A DNA stretch of 64,000 nt, taken from positions 2,109,001-2,173,000 of the forward strand of contig NZ_CP125619.1 in NCBI RefSeq assembly GCF_030053115.1, read 5' to 3'. The notes beneath the pieces were generated by a model that did not search any database, was not told the DNA's origin, and was given only the letters and a program-made list of their open reading frames with translations. The position numbers were made by a program, and so were the translations under genes. Below are positions 9,691-15,995 of this stretch, piece after piece. Numbering within the stretch: the stretch's first letter is position 1; the number at the start of each line of letters is the position of its first letter. Origin of the DNA: Pseudomonas svalbardensis (lineage in GTDB: Bacteria; Pseudomonadota; Gammaproteobacteria; Pseudomonadales; Pseudomonadaceae).

Positions 9691-10035
9691 ATGGCGACTA
9701 ACCGTTCCCAGCGTCTGCGCAAAAAACTGTGCGTCGATGAATTTCAAGAGCTGGGTTTCGAACTGAACCTGGATTTTAAAGAAGATTTGGCTGATGAAGC
9801 CATTGATGCTTTCCTCGACGCGTTCCTGAAAGAAGCCATGGAAGCCAACGGTCTGGGCTATGTTGGCGGCGACGACTTCGGTCTGGTTTGCCTGCAGAAG
9901 CGTGGCTCGGTGTCCGAAGAGCAGCGCGCCGCTGTTGAAGCCTGGCTCAAAGGCCGCAGCGAACTGACTGAAGCGACTGTCAGCCCGCTGATCGACGTCT
10001 GGTACCCGGAAAAGCCGATCAATCCGGTAGCTTGA
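9691..10035 (+). CDS. yggL: YggL-family 50S ribosome-binding protein
   Basis: The 114-residue protein begins MATNRSQRLRKKLCVDEFQELGF and matches the YggL/DUF469 family, whose E. coli member associates with the 50S subunit. The ATG at 9691 is preceded by GAGG. The longer frame from 9613 adds an unrelated basic stretch. It is followed directly by a strong terminator, so it is a single-gene unit divergent from dacB. Its molecular role is poorly known. Confidence 0.85.
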   Translation: MATNRSQRLRKKLCVDEFQELGFELNLDFKEDLADEAIDAFLDAFLKEAMEANGLGYVGGDDFGLVCLQKRGSVSEEQRAAVEAWLKGRSELTEATVSPLIDVWYPEKPINPVA

Positions 10036-10041
10036 TGTCAT

Positions 10042-10076
10042 AAAAAACGGCGACCCAAGGGTCGCCGTTTTTTTTT
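10042..10076 (+). terminator. rho-independent terminator after yggL
   Basis: A nine-base GC stem (CGGCGACCC / GGGTCGCCG) with a two-base loop is followed by nine T residues and preceded by A residues, so it may act in both directions. Confidence 0.9.
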
Positions 10077-10091
10077 GTGACGATCAAAGGA

Positions 10092-10170
10092 TCGCAGCCT
10101 CGTTTCACTCGACAGCTGCTACAGGGCAATGCAATCCCTGTAGCAGCTGTCGAGTGAAACGAGGCTGCGA
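10092..10170. repeat. perfect 35-base inverted repeat
   Basis: Arms at 10092-10126 and 10136-10170 are exact reverse complements with a nine-base spacer. The core TGTAGCAGCTG and CGAGGCTGCG link it to the repeats at 2007 and 41542. It lies between yggL and the benE-like gene, whose 3' ends converge here. Confidence 0.85.
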
Positions 10171-10174
10171 GCTT

Positions 10175-11365
10175 TTAGCTTTTACGCCAGTTCAGAATCA
10201 CCAACGTCAACACCCCCGCCACAATCCCCCAGAACGCCGAACCGATGGAAAACAGCGTCAACCCCGACGCCGTCACCATAAAGGTAATCAGCGCCGCTTC
10301 ACGTTCCTTCACTTCATTCATGGCGATGCTCAAGCCATTGATGATCGAGCCGAACAACGCCAGCGCCGCAATCGACAGCACCAGCTCTTTCGGCAGCGCG
10401 GCAAACAGCGCCGCCAACGTCGCGCCGAACACCCCGGCGATCCCGTAGAAAATCCCGCACCAGACGGCCGCCGTGTAGCGCTTGTTACGATCCTCATGGG
10501 CATGCGGCCCGGTGCAAATCGCCGCACTGATGGCCGCGAGGTTGATCCCGTGGGAACCGAACGGCGCAAGCAGTAATGAGGCGATGCCGGTCGTGGTGAT
10601 CAGCGGCGAAGCCGGCACGGTGTAACCGTCAGCGCGCAGCACGGCGATGCCCGGCATGTTCTGCGACGTCATTGCCACGACAAACAGCGGGATGCCGATG
10701 CTGATGGTCGCGGCCAGGGAGAAGTGCGGCGTGGTCCAGACCGGCGTCGCCACTTCCAGATGGAAACCGCTGAAATCCAGCAGCCCCATGAACCCCGACA
10801 GCGTCGTGCCGATCAACAGCGCGGCCAGCACGGCATAACGTGGCGACAGGCGTTTGACCACCAGATAAGTGAAGAACATCCCCAGTACCAGAGCAGTGCG
10901 ATGCTGGGCGGCGACGAAGATTTCGCTCCCGATCTTGAACAGAATTCCCGCCAGCAAAGCTGCGGCCAATGACGCTGGAATCTTTTTCACCAGCCGTTCG
11001 AAGCTGCCGGTCAGGCCACAAAGGGTCACCAGCACCGCGCAGGTAATGTAAGCACCGATGGCTTCACCGTACGTCACGCCGCCCAGACTGGTGATCAGCA
11101 ACGCCGCGCCGGGGGTCGACCAGGCGATCGTGATGGGGGTGCGGTAGCGCAAAGACAGGCCAATCGAGCACACCGCCATGCCAATGGAGATCGCCCAGAT
11201 CCACGACGAAATCTGCCCGCTGGTCAGACCTGCCGCTTGCCCAGCCTGGAACATCAGGACCAGCGAGCTGGTGTAACCGGTCATCATCGCGATGAAGCCG
11301 GCGACGATCGCCGAGGGTGACGTGTCGGCCAAAGGGCGGAGCTGCGTATGTGTGGCGTCGTTCAT
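10175..11365 (-). CDS. benE: BenE-family benzoate/proton symporter
   Basis: This 396-residue inner-membrane protein has about 11-12 hydrophobic helices. It carries the BenE signatures: SAIVAGFIAMMTGYTSSLVLMFQAGQ, then SIGLSLRYRTPITIAWSTPGAALL and HGINLAAISAAICTG. BenE proteins import benzoate with protons. No benzoate degradation genes are nearby, so the substrate here is uncertain. AAGGAATA precedes the ATG. The gene is divergent from a GntR regulator that may control it. Confidence 0.85.
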   Translation of the reverse strand: MNDATHTQLRPLADTSPSAIVAGFIAMMTGYTSSLVLMFQAGQAAGLTSGQISSWIWAISIGMAVCSIGLSLRYRTPITIAWSTPGAALLITSLGGVTYGEAIGAYITCAVLVTLCGLTGSFERLVKKIPASLAAALLAGILFKIGSEIFVAAQHRTALVLGMFFTYLVVKRLSPRYAVLAALLIGTTLSGFMGLLDFSGFHLEVATPVWTTPHFSLAATISIGIPLFVVAMTSQNMPGIAVLRADGYTVPASPLITTTGIASLLLAPFGSHGINLAAISAAICTGPHAHEDRNKRYTAAVWCGIFYGIAGVFGATLAALFAALPKELVLSIAALALFGSIINGLSIAMNEVKEREAALITFMVTASGLTLFSIGSAFWGIVAGVLTLVILNWRKS

Positions 11366-11488
11366 GACAGCGGTATTCCTTATACTTTTGAAAGGTAAAA
11401 CCCAGGTTCAAGCCTAAACTCAAAAGTAACCAGGCGTTGCAATACAGCCGAGGCGACAAACAGCCGTACAGTCGTGTTGCCACCCTCC

Positions 11489-11500
11489 ATTGTGTACAAT
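11489..11500. promoter_or_regulatory. candidate GntR-type operator
   Basis: ATTGT-GT-ACAAT is a short inverted repeat between the divergent benE and gntR genes. It resembles TTGT..ACAA sites used by FCD-type GntR regulators, and its TACAAT could also be a -10 box for the regulator gene. Confidence 0.35.
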
Positions 11501-11592
11501 CGCGGTGTTTTTTACGCGATACTTGCCAGCGACCCACTGTGCCGTATTACAGTCACGGTCAATTCGCCGCAGTTTTTCCGACTCGAGTGCCC

Positions 11593-12357
11593 ATGAACGA
11601 ACAGTTGCAACCCCTAAAGAAACAACCGCGAGCAGGCAAAGCCGGCCGCAGCGGTACCCAGGACGATATTGTCTACGCGCATATCTTCGAGGCCATCCTC
11701 GAACAGCGTCTGGCGCCCGGTACCAAGTTGAGCGAAGAAGCGCTGGGGGAAATTTTCGGGGTCAGTCGCACCATCATTCGCCGCGCGCTCTCGCGCCTGG
11801 CCCATGAAGGCGTCGTGCTCCTGCGTCCGAACCGTGGCGCTGTCGTCGCCAGCCCGAGTGTCGAAGAGGCTCGCCAGGTGTTCATGGCCCGGCGTCTGGT
11901 GGAGCGAGCGATCACTGAATTGGCGGTGCAGCACGCCACTGCCGAGCAGATTGCCGAGTTGCGCCAGATGGTCAACGACGAGCGCGACAGCTTCTCCCGT
12001 GGCGATCGCGGCGCCGGTATTCGTCTGTCGGGCGAGTTCCACTTGAAACTGGCTGAAGCGGCGAAAAATGCTCCGCTGATCAGCTTCCAGCGCAGCCTGG
12101 TGTCCCAGACGTCGTTGATCATTGCCCAGTATGAAAGCGGCAATCGCTCCCACTGTTCCTACGACGAGCACACCCAGCTGATCGACGCCATCGAAGCGCG
12201 CAACGCTGAGCTGGCGGTGGACCTGATGATGCATCACATGGATCACATCGACAGCAAACTCAACCTCGACGAAGAAAGCGCGTCGGATGATTTGCATGCG
12301 GTGTTCTCGCATTTGTTGCAGACCAAGAAACCAGGGCGGCCAGCGGTCAAACTCTGA
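11593..12357 (+). CDS. GntR-family transcriptional regulator (FCD type)
   Basis: The 254-residue protein has a winged-helix DNA-binding domain (about 25-90, with ILEQRLAPGTKLSEEALGEIFGVSRTIIRRALSRLAHEGVV) and an all-helical FCD ligand domain. FCD metal-binding residues are visible in the pattern SGEFHLKLAE and the later HTQLIDAIEARN. Start at 11593 (MNEQLQPLKK) is chosen because the frame upstream of it runs through promoter DNA. The divergent benE-like gene is the likely target. The effector is unknown. Confidence 0.85.
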   Translation: MNEQLQPLKKQPRAGKAGRSGTQDDIVYAHIFEAILEQRLAPGTKLSEEALGEIFGVSRTIIRRALSRLAHEGVVLLRPNRGAVVASPSVEEARQVFMARRLVERAITELAVQHATAEQIAELRQMVNDERDSFSRGDRGAGIRLSGEFHLKLAEAAKNAPLISFQRSLVSQTSLIIAQYESGNRSHCSYDEHTQLIDAIEARNAELAVDLMMHHMDHIDSKLNLDEESASDDLHAVFSHLLQTKKPGRPAVKL

Positions 12358-12477
12358 CACCGCGTCGCGTCCATCGCGAGCAGGCTCGCTCCCACAAGGT
12401 TTTGTATTGAATGCAAATCTTGTAACCACTGAAGATCAACTGTGGGAGATTCTATGTTGCAGGGCAACCCCGCAACC

Positions 12478-13413
12478 TCAGGCCGGGTGGTATTCGCTCT
12501 GATTTTTCATCAGGGCAAATGCCACCCGGCAGAGTTTCCGGGCAAGGGCCACCAAGGCCTGGGTTTTCGAGAAGCCTCTTGCCAAATACGACTCGTAAAA
12601 CGGTTTCCATTTAGCTGAGCGACAGGCTGCCATTGCGGCGTTGTAAGCCAACCGGCGGACTTCCGGATCCCCTTTTTTTGTCAGGTGCCGGGGGCCGTTC
12701 TTCTTCCCGGAGTCATCGACCGTAAGGTCCATCCCTAGAAACGCGATGAACGCATCACTATTGGCAAAATCACCGCGCATAAAGGTCGTCGCCAACCCGG
12801 TTGCAGTCAGTTCGCCAACCCCTTCGATGGCTTTGCAGCGGTCGATATTCTCTTCAATACCCGCCTCTTTGCTGACCTTGCGCAGCAGTTTCTGAATGGC
12901 CTGATCCGCTTGCTTGAAGGCCTTTTGCTGGGCGCTCTGTACTTTCTTCAACAAGGGTTCATTGGCCCAGCTCAGCATCAGACCGGCATGGTTCTGGATC
13001 AGCGTTGCACGTCTGTGGAGCAGGCTTTTCAGCGAGGTGTAGGCCTTGGGTGGTGGGCTCCAGATCCGCAGTCCGTCTTGTTCGTTCGTCAAATAACGCG
13101 CCAGCAGACGGGCATCGCAGGGATCGTTCTTGGCTCGTTGGCCGATGCCGCGGCGATAGTTGCTCACCCGATAAGCATCCACGACATAGACCTGGTGCCC
13201 CATCGCATGGGCCAGCTCGACGGTGTCCAGGTGGTAGATGTTGGTGGCTTCAACGGCGATAGCGCTTTGGGCGGGCAATGTTTTAAGCCAGCGTTTGAGG
13301 GCTGTTCGATCGTTCTTGATGGTGTCAGTGGTTAGCCGGTCGGAGCGATAGACAACTATTTCGGTCTTGGCGATATCGACGCCAACCACCGTCTGCGAAG
13401 TAAGGATTGTCAT
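12478..13413 (-). CDS. IS110-family transposase (DEDD recombinase)
   Basis: The 311-residue protein has the DEDD_Tnp_IS110 N-terminal RuvC-like domain: VGVDIAK (Asp near residue 13), AIAVEAT (Glu near 55) and KNDPCDARLLA (two Asp near 96-99). The C-terminal Transposase_20 domain follows, with EGVGELTATGLATTF, an HhH-like element, and the region carrying the conserved serine. The frame is intact, so the element may be active. It works with an RNA encoded in the adjacent noncoding end in well-studied relatives. Orientation is opposite to the flanking gntR gene. Confidence 0.93.
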   Translation of the reverse strand: MTILTSQTVVGVDIAKTEIVVYRSDRLTTDTIKNDRTALKRWLKTLPAQSAIAVEATNIYHLDTVELAHAMGHQVYVVDAYRVSNYRRGIGQRAKNDPCDARLLARYLTNEQDGLRIWSPPPKAYTSLKSLLHRRATLIQNHAGLMLSWANEPLLKKVQSAQQKAFKQADQAIQKLLRKVSKEAGIEENIDRCKAIEGVGELTATGLATTFMRGDFANSDAFIAFLGMDLTVDDSGKKNGPRHLTKKGDPEVRRLAYNAAMAACRSAKWKPFYESYLARGFSKTQALVALARKLCRVAFALMKNQSEYHPA

Positions 13414-13429
13414 GACGAATCCTCGGAGC

Positions 13430-13612
13430 TAGGGTTTAAGAGCTTGTCGGGGTCTACCGTTGCGCTGGCTTGCCTCTATCGTCGGTTTTACCGATGAATT
13501 CCTTATCGGCGCTTTGGGTAGAAGGGGCGGGATGAGAAGTCTCCCACGGTCTGTACTGGTCAGAGTCAGAATCGAGCTTTTAGTCCCGCCCACCCCTTCA
13601 AGTCTAAACATA
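13430..13612 (-). ncRNA. predicted IS110 bridge RNA
   Basis: The noncoding DNA before the transposase folds on the minus strand into two loops. Loop one: an eight-base stem GGGCGGGA/TCCCGCCC (plus-strand 13584-13591 and 13525-13532) closes an internal loop topped by a TCTGACT/AGTACAGA hairpin. The 5' side of the internal loop holds GCTCG (13573-13577) and the 3' side GTGGGAG (13541-13547). These match the left and right halves of the REP target beside the CT core. Loop two: stem GGTAGA/TCTACC type (13517-13522, 13453-13458) holds ATAAG (13502-13506) and ATAGAG (13474-13479), which can pair with the element's own ends. This is my own manual fold. Confidence 0.68.
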
Positions 13613-13650
13613 CAAGCGAGCCTGCTCGCGAAGGCGATCTGACAGGCAAT

Positions 13651-13689
13651 AAAAATCCCCCGGGCTGTACGGCGACGGGGGATTTTTTA
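13651..13689 (-). terminator. terminator of the xdh-guaD operon
   Basis: AAAAATCCCCCG and CGGGGGATTTTTT form a strong stem with A and T tracts on both sides, 14 bases after the guaD stop. It can work in both directions. Confidence 0.85.
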
Positions 13690-13702
13690 TGCCCGGAAGA
13701 TC

Positions 13703-15007
13703 TTAGCGCTGATGCACCTGATTCCCCGCCGCATATGTCTGCAACACCGTCCGGTCATCCCCCAGCGTCATCAATACAAACAACGTTTCGGCAATGTTAT
13801 TGGCCTGCTTCAAGCGATAGCTCAGCAGCGGTGTGGCGTTGTAGTCCAGTACCAGGAAGTCGGCGTCGGTGCCCGGTTGCAGGGTGCCAATCTTGTCTTC
13901 CAGGCGCAACGCGCGGGCGCCGCCGAGGGTCGCCAGGTACAGCGACTTGAACGGGCTCAGTCGCGCACCTTGCATCTGCATGACCTTGTAGGCTTCGTTC
14001 AGGGTCTGCAGCAGTGAGAAACTGGTGCCGCCACCGACGTCTGTGCCCAAACCAACATTCAATTTGTGCTTCTCGGCCATCGGCAGGTTGAACAGGCCGC
14101 TGCCGAGGAAGAAGTTCGAGGTCGGGCAGAAGGCGATTGCCGAGCCGGTTTCCGCCAGTCGTGCGCATTCATCGTCGCACAGGTGTACGCCGTGGGCGAA
14201 TACCGAGCGCTCGCCGAGCAGCTTGTAATGGTCGTAGACGTCCAGGTAGCCCTTGCGCTCCGGGAACAGCTCCTTGACCCACTCGACTTCCTTGAGGTTT
14301 TCGCTGATGTGAGTCTGCATGTACAGGTCTGGGAATTCGCTGAGCAACTGGCCGGCGAGGGTCAGCTGTTCCGGGGTGCTGGTCGGGGCGAACCGCGGGG
14401 TGACCGCGTAGTGCAGGCGACCCTTGCCGTGCCAGCGCTCGATCAGCGCCTTGCTTTCGACGTAGCTGGATTCGGCGGTGTCGGTCAGGTAGTCCGGCGC
14501 GTTGCGGTCCATCATCACCTTGCCGGCAATCATCCGCAGGTCCAGCTGTTCGGCGGCCTCGAAGAACGAGTTCACTGATTGTGGATGCACGCTGCCGAAC
14601 ACCAGCGCCGTAGTGGTGCCGTTGCGCAGCAGTTCCTTGATGAAAATGCCCGCGACCTCGTCGGCGTGAGCCTTGTCGGCGAACTGGCTTTCGCACGGGA
14701 AGGTGTAAGTGTTGAGCCAGTCCAGCAGTTGCTCGCCGTAGGCACCGACCATGCCGGTTTGCGGCAAGTGAATGTGGGTGTCGATGAAGCCAGGGGTGAT
14801 CAGCGCGTCCTGATAATGGGTGATCTCGATGTCGGCCGGCAGGGTCGGCAGCAAGTCGCTGGCGTGACCAAGGGCGCTGATCTGGCCGTTATCGACCACC
14901 AGCAGGCCATCTTCGAAATACTCGTAAGAGGCTTCGATACCGACTTCGGCAGGATCGGCGATGCTGTGCAGAATGGCGGCGCGGTAGGCTTTGCGAGTCA
15001 GAGGCAT
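13703..15007 (-). CDS. guaD: guanine deaminase
   Basis: This amidohydrolase converts guanine to xanthine, feeding xanthine dehydrogenase encoded just upstream. The 434-residue protein carries PGFIDTHIHLPQ (metal-binding His pair), a later TPRFAPT, QTHISEN, FAHGVHL and LGTDVGGGTSFSLL with the metal-binding Asp, all typical of GuaD. The ATG at 15007 (MPLTRKAYRAAILHS) is preferred over a TTG four codons earlier. It starts eight bases after the xdhC stop and is the last gene of the operon. Confidence 0.93.
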   Translation of the reverse strand: MPLTRKAYRAAILHSIADPAEVGIEASYEYFEDGLLVVDNGQISALGHASDLLPTLPADIEITHYQDALITPGFIDTHIHLPQTGMVGAYGEQLLDWLNTYTFPCESQFADKAHADEVAGIFIKELLRNGTTTALVFGSVHPQSVNSFFEAAEQLDLRMIAGKVMMDRNAPDYLTDTAESSYVESKALIERWHGKGRLHYAVTPRFAPTSTPEQLTLAGQLLSEFPDLYMQTHISENLKEVEWVKELFPERKGYLDVYDHYKLLGERSVFAHGVHLCDDECARLAETGSAIAFCPTSNFFLGSGLFNLPMAEKHKLNVGLGTDVGGGTSFSLLQTLNEAYKVMQMQGARLSPFKSLYLATLGGARALRLEDKIGTLQPGTDADFLVLDYNATPLLSYRLKQANNIAETLFVLMTLGDDRTVLQTYAAGNQVHQR

Positions 15008-15015
15008 AAAATTTC

Positions 15016-15861
15016 TCAATTCGTGGCTTGGCTGCGGCGTGAAGCAGGCAGCAGTTTGGCGATCGATGATCCGGCGCTGGCGGTGTGCTGGCCGAAATTG
15101 GCGTTATAGGTGGCGATGATTTCGCCGGCGATGGAGATGGCGATTTCCACAGGCAACTTGCCTTTGACTTCGCCGATGCCCATCGGACAGCGCATGCGTT
15201 GCAGCACGGCGCTGTCGAAACCACGGTCACGCAAGCGGTGTTCGAATTTCACCCGTTTGGTCTTCGAACCGATCAGGCCGAAGTAGGCGAAGTCGTTGCG
15301 CTTGAGGATCGCGGCGGTGAGTTCGAGGTCGAGCTGGTGGTTGTGGGTCATGACGATGCAATAGCTGCCGGCGGGCAGGTCATCGATTTCGTCCACCGGT
15401 TCTTCGGCGACGATTTTGCGTACGCCATGGGGGATCTGTTCCGGGAATTCGGCGTCCCGCGAATCGATCCAGCGCACCCGGCAGGGCAGGCTGGCGAGCA
15501 GCGGCACCAGCGCCCGGCCGACGTGGCCGGCACCGAATACGGCGATCTGCGCCTGGACCTGGCCCATCGGTTCGAACAGCAACACCGTCACGCCACCACA
15601 GCACTGACCCAGGCTGGCGCCGAGGCTGAAGCGCTCAAGGTGCGTGTCCTGCTTACCGCTGGCCAGCATTTCGCGGCCGATTTGCATGGCCTTGTATTCC
15701 AGATGCCCGCCACCGATGGTGTCGAAGGTCTGGCTGGCGCTGATGACCATCTTCGAGCCGGCGTTACGCGGCGTCGAGCCGAGTTCTTCGATTATCGTGA
15801 CCAACACGCAGGGTTCACCCTGGGATTGCAGGTCGGCGAGGGCATCGATCCAGTTGTACAT
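15016..15861 (-). CDS. xdhC: xanthine dehydrogenase accessory protein
   Basis: XdhC binds molybdenum cofactor, promotes its sulfuration and delivers it to XdhB. The 281-residue protein has the N-terminal XdhC/CoxI region (GEPCVLVTIIEELGSTPRNAGSKMVIS, then GGGHLEYKA) and a C-terminal Rossmann-like domain (AVFGAGHVGRALVPLLASLP; LIGSKTKRVKFEHRLRDRG). It follows xdhB in the operon after a REP pair of about 100 bases and precedes guaD. Confidence 0.93.
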   Translation of the reverse strand: MYNWIDALADLQSQGEPCVLVTIIEELGSTPRNAGSKMVISASQTFDTIGGGHLEYKAMQIGREMLASGKQDTHLERFSLGASLGQCCGGVTVLLFEPMGQVQAQIAVFGAGHVGRALVPLLASLPCRVRWIDSRDAEFPEQIPHGVRKIVAEEPVDEIDDLPAGSYCIVMTHNHQLDLELTAAILKRNDFAYFGLIGSKTKRVKFEHRLRDRGFDSAVLQRMRCPMGIGEVKGKLPVEIAISIAGEIIATYNANFGQHTASAGSSIAKLLPASRRSQATN

Positions 15862-15891
15862 GTTTCACCTCAACATCTCTGTTGTCTGTTC

Positions 15892-15990
15892 GGGCCTCTT
15901 CGCGGGCAAGCCTCGCTCCTACGGGAATGGTGATGTTCGAATGATCACCGCAAACCTGTAGGAGCGAGGCTTGCCCGCGAAGGCCGCGCC
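15892..15990. repeat. REP pair inside the xdh operon
   Basis: Inverted copies of a CGCGGGCAAGCCTCGCTCCTAC variant flank about 45 bases between xdhB and xdhC. It may modulate mRNA stability between the two genes, but that is inference. Confidence 0.85.
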
Positions 15991-15995
15991 TCGGT

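Larger units (their letters stand above)
12449..13616 (-). mobile_element. IS110-family insertion sequence in a REP site
   Basis: The element is about 1.17 kb with one transposase gene, no terminal inverted repeats of note, about 29 bases after the gene and about 200 bases before it. Its edges are defined by the split REP: AG at 12447-12448 on the left and AG at 13615-13616 on the right, that is a CT core dinucleotide in the transposase orientation. A CT core and REP targeting are known for the IS110 relative IS621. The long 5' noncoding end is typical of the IS110 subgroup and is where bridge RNAs are encoded. Confidence 0.88.
12374..13650. repeat. REP pair split by an IS110 element
   Basis: An intact REP palindrome (about 12374-12396) is followed by spacer and by the first eight bases (TGTGGGAG, 12441-12448) of an inverted partner. 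The rest of that partner, CGAGCCTGCTCGCGAAGG, resumes at 13617, after the insertion element. Joining the two halves restores a normal REP. Confidence 0.85.
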
